50,527 bases of DNA from NCBI GenBank assembly GCA_019359435.1, contig JAHHHI010000060.1:1-50527 (forward strand). The letters run 5' to 3'. The notes beneath the pieces are model-generated. The model was given only the letters and a program-made list of their open reading frames with translations, had not been told where the DNA came from and did not search any database. The stretch is from Kaiparowitsia implicata GSE-PSE-MK54-09C. GTDB lineage: Bacteria; Cyanobacteriota; Cyanobacteriia; Elainellales; Elainellaceae. Below, one piece after another: positions 50,338-50,527 of this stretch; position 1 is the stretch's first letter; each line of letters begins with the position of its first letter. The position numbers and the translations under genes are program-made.

Positions 50338-50527
50338 CAACGCTGCGGCATAGGGTCTCCCAGCCGCCATGGTAGCGGCAGCGGACATGACGCTGGTGCC
50401 GCGCCCCAAGGCGAAGGTGGTTGCGGTCGTCAGAGCCAATGCAAAAAAGACGGTAGGCCGGTCGGCGTAGGACAGCCATGAGCCCAGCGCGAACCAGGGC
50501 ACCGAGTCGGCATCTGCCCTGCGCCGT
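50338..50527 (-). other. Window edge, possible end of a membrane-protein gene
   Basis: On the minus strand the stretch WFALGSWLSYADRPTVFFAL then ALTTATTFALGRGT is open to the window edge and hydrophobic, so it may be a C-terminal piece of a membrane protein. The frame continues far into the oxidoreductase gene on the other strand, so its true end is unclear. I do not recognise the family. Confidence 0.25.

Noticed and set aside
50101-50502. Minus-strand open frame at the right end as a full gene
   Set aside because: It overlaps about 240 bp of the well-supported oxidoreductase; only the part beyond 50338 might be real, so it is noted as an uncertain edge.
1-50527. CRISPR arrays, tRNA or rRNA genes, integrase or att sites
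   Set aside because: No regularly spaced direct repeats, no cloverleaf or rRNA-like segment and no integrase were recognised by eye; a covariance-model scan would be needed to exclude a hidden small RNA.

Overview
The window looks like an accessory heavy-metal resistance island from a high-G+C alphaproteobacterium, probably of the Hyphomicrobiales and perhaps Devosia-like. That assignment is inferred from the gene families (HisKA_2-type GAF kinase, DUF1127 proteins, CueR/HmrR-type circuits, rhodanese-fused ArsR) and was not tested by any search. It opens with the 3' end of a transposase and contains many decayed or frameshifted genes, typical of a mosaic region built by repeated transfer and deletion.

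Layout. (1) 0-4.7 kb: a damaged HupE/UreJ-like gene and a damaged membrane-anchor gene, then an intact Ni/Co-type module: G-tract operator, RcnR/FrmR-family repressor, NreB-like MFS exporter with a His-bearing tail, and NicO/RcnA-like exporter. (2) 4.9-11.1 kb: a umuC remnant, a GAF-histidine kinase, two tandem exported ferritin-like proteins, a chimeric pseudogene (LuxR/MalT-like start joined to an OtnK-like kinase segment), a DUF1127 protein and an MFS gene that seems to lack its usual start. (3) 12.1-19.9 kb: a minus-strand MDR oxidoreductase / DUF4386 / small protein group beside a 905-residue MalT-like LuxR regulator, then a LysR regulator divergent from two glutathione S-transferases. 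(4) 20.1-25.5 kb: Cu(I)-ATPase with YHS domain, cytochrome c, DUF305 protein, TetR and a membrane protein, copper-chaperone-like HMA protein. (5) 25.5-31 kb: broken MFS, rhodanese-fused ArsR divergent from a persulfide-dioxygenase-like / MFS / DsrE operon, and an EamA transporter with a long His-rich tail. (6) 31-34 kb: MerR-family regulator with a frameshifted cytochrome c gene, divergent from a Zn/Cd/Pb-type P-ATPase. (7) 34.1-37 kb: two L,D-transpeptidases, a small exported protein and an HMA protein whose start overlaps the second transpeptidase. (8) 37-40.9 kb: MFS, 56-residue protein, glutaredoxin, flavin/[2Fe-2S] reductase, and CueR. (9) 40.9-47.4 kb: two membrane proteins, TetR, a copZ remnant, multicopper oxidase, a second Cu-ATPase, HMA chaperone and DUF305 protein. 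(10) 47.4-50.5 kb: LysR, DUF4386 and MDR oxidoreductase, a second copy of the gene pairing seen at 12-14 kb.

How it works together. At least seven intergenic segments carry a MerR-family promoter signature (TTGACC or a near match, a dyad over an approximately 19-bp spacer). They precede both Cu-ATPases, both HMA chaperones, the multicopper oxidase, the MFS transporter, the glutaredoxin/reductase pair and CueR itself. One CueR-like regulator at 40.3 kb may therefore control a dispersed copper regulon covering cytosolic export, chaperoning, periplasmic oxidation, thiol redox and a drug-type transporter. The Zn/Cd ATPase has its own divergent MerR regulator with a different dyad. Nickel/cobalt and persulfide modules have their own repressors and operators. 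Several single-base frameshifts could be real decay or sequencing errors; raw reads would decide.
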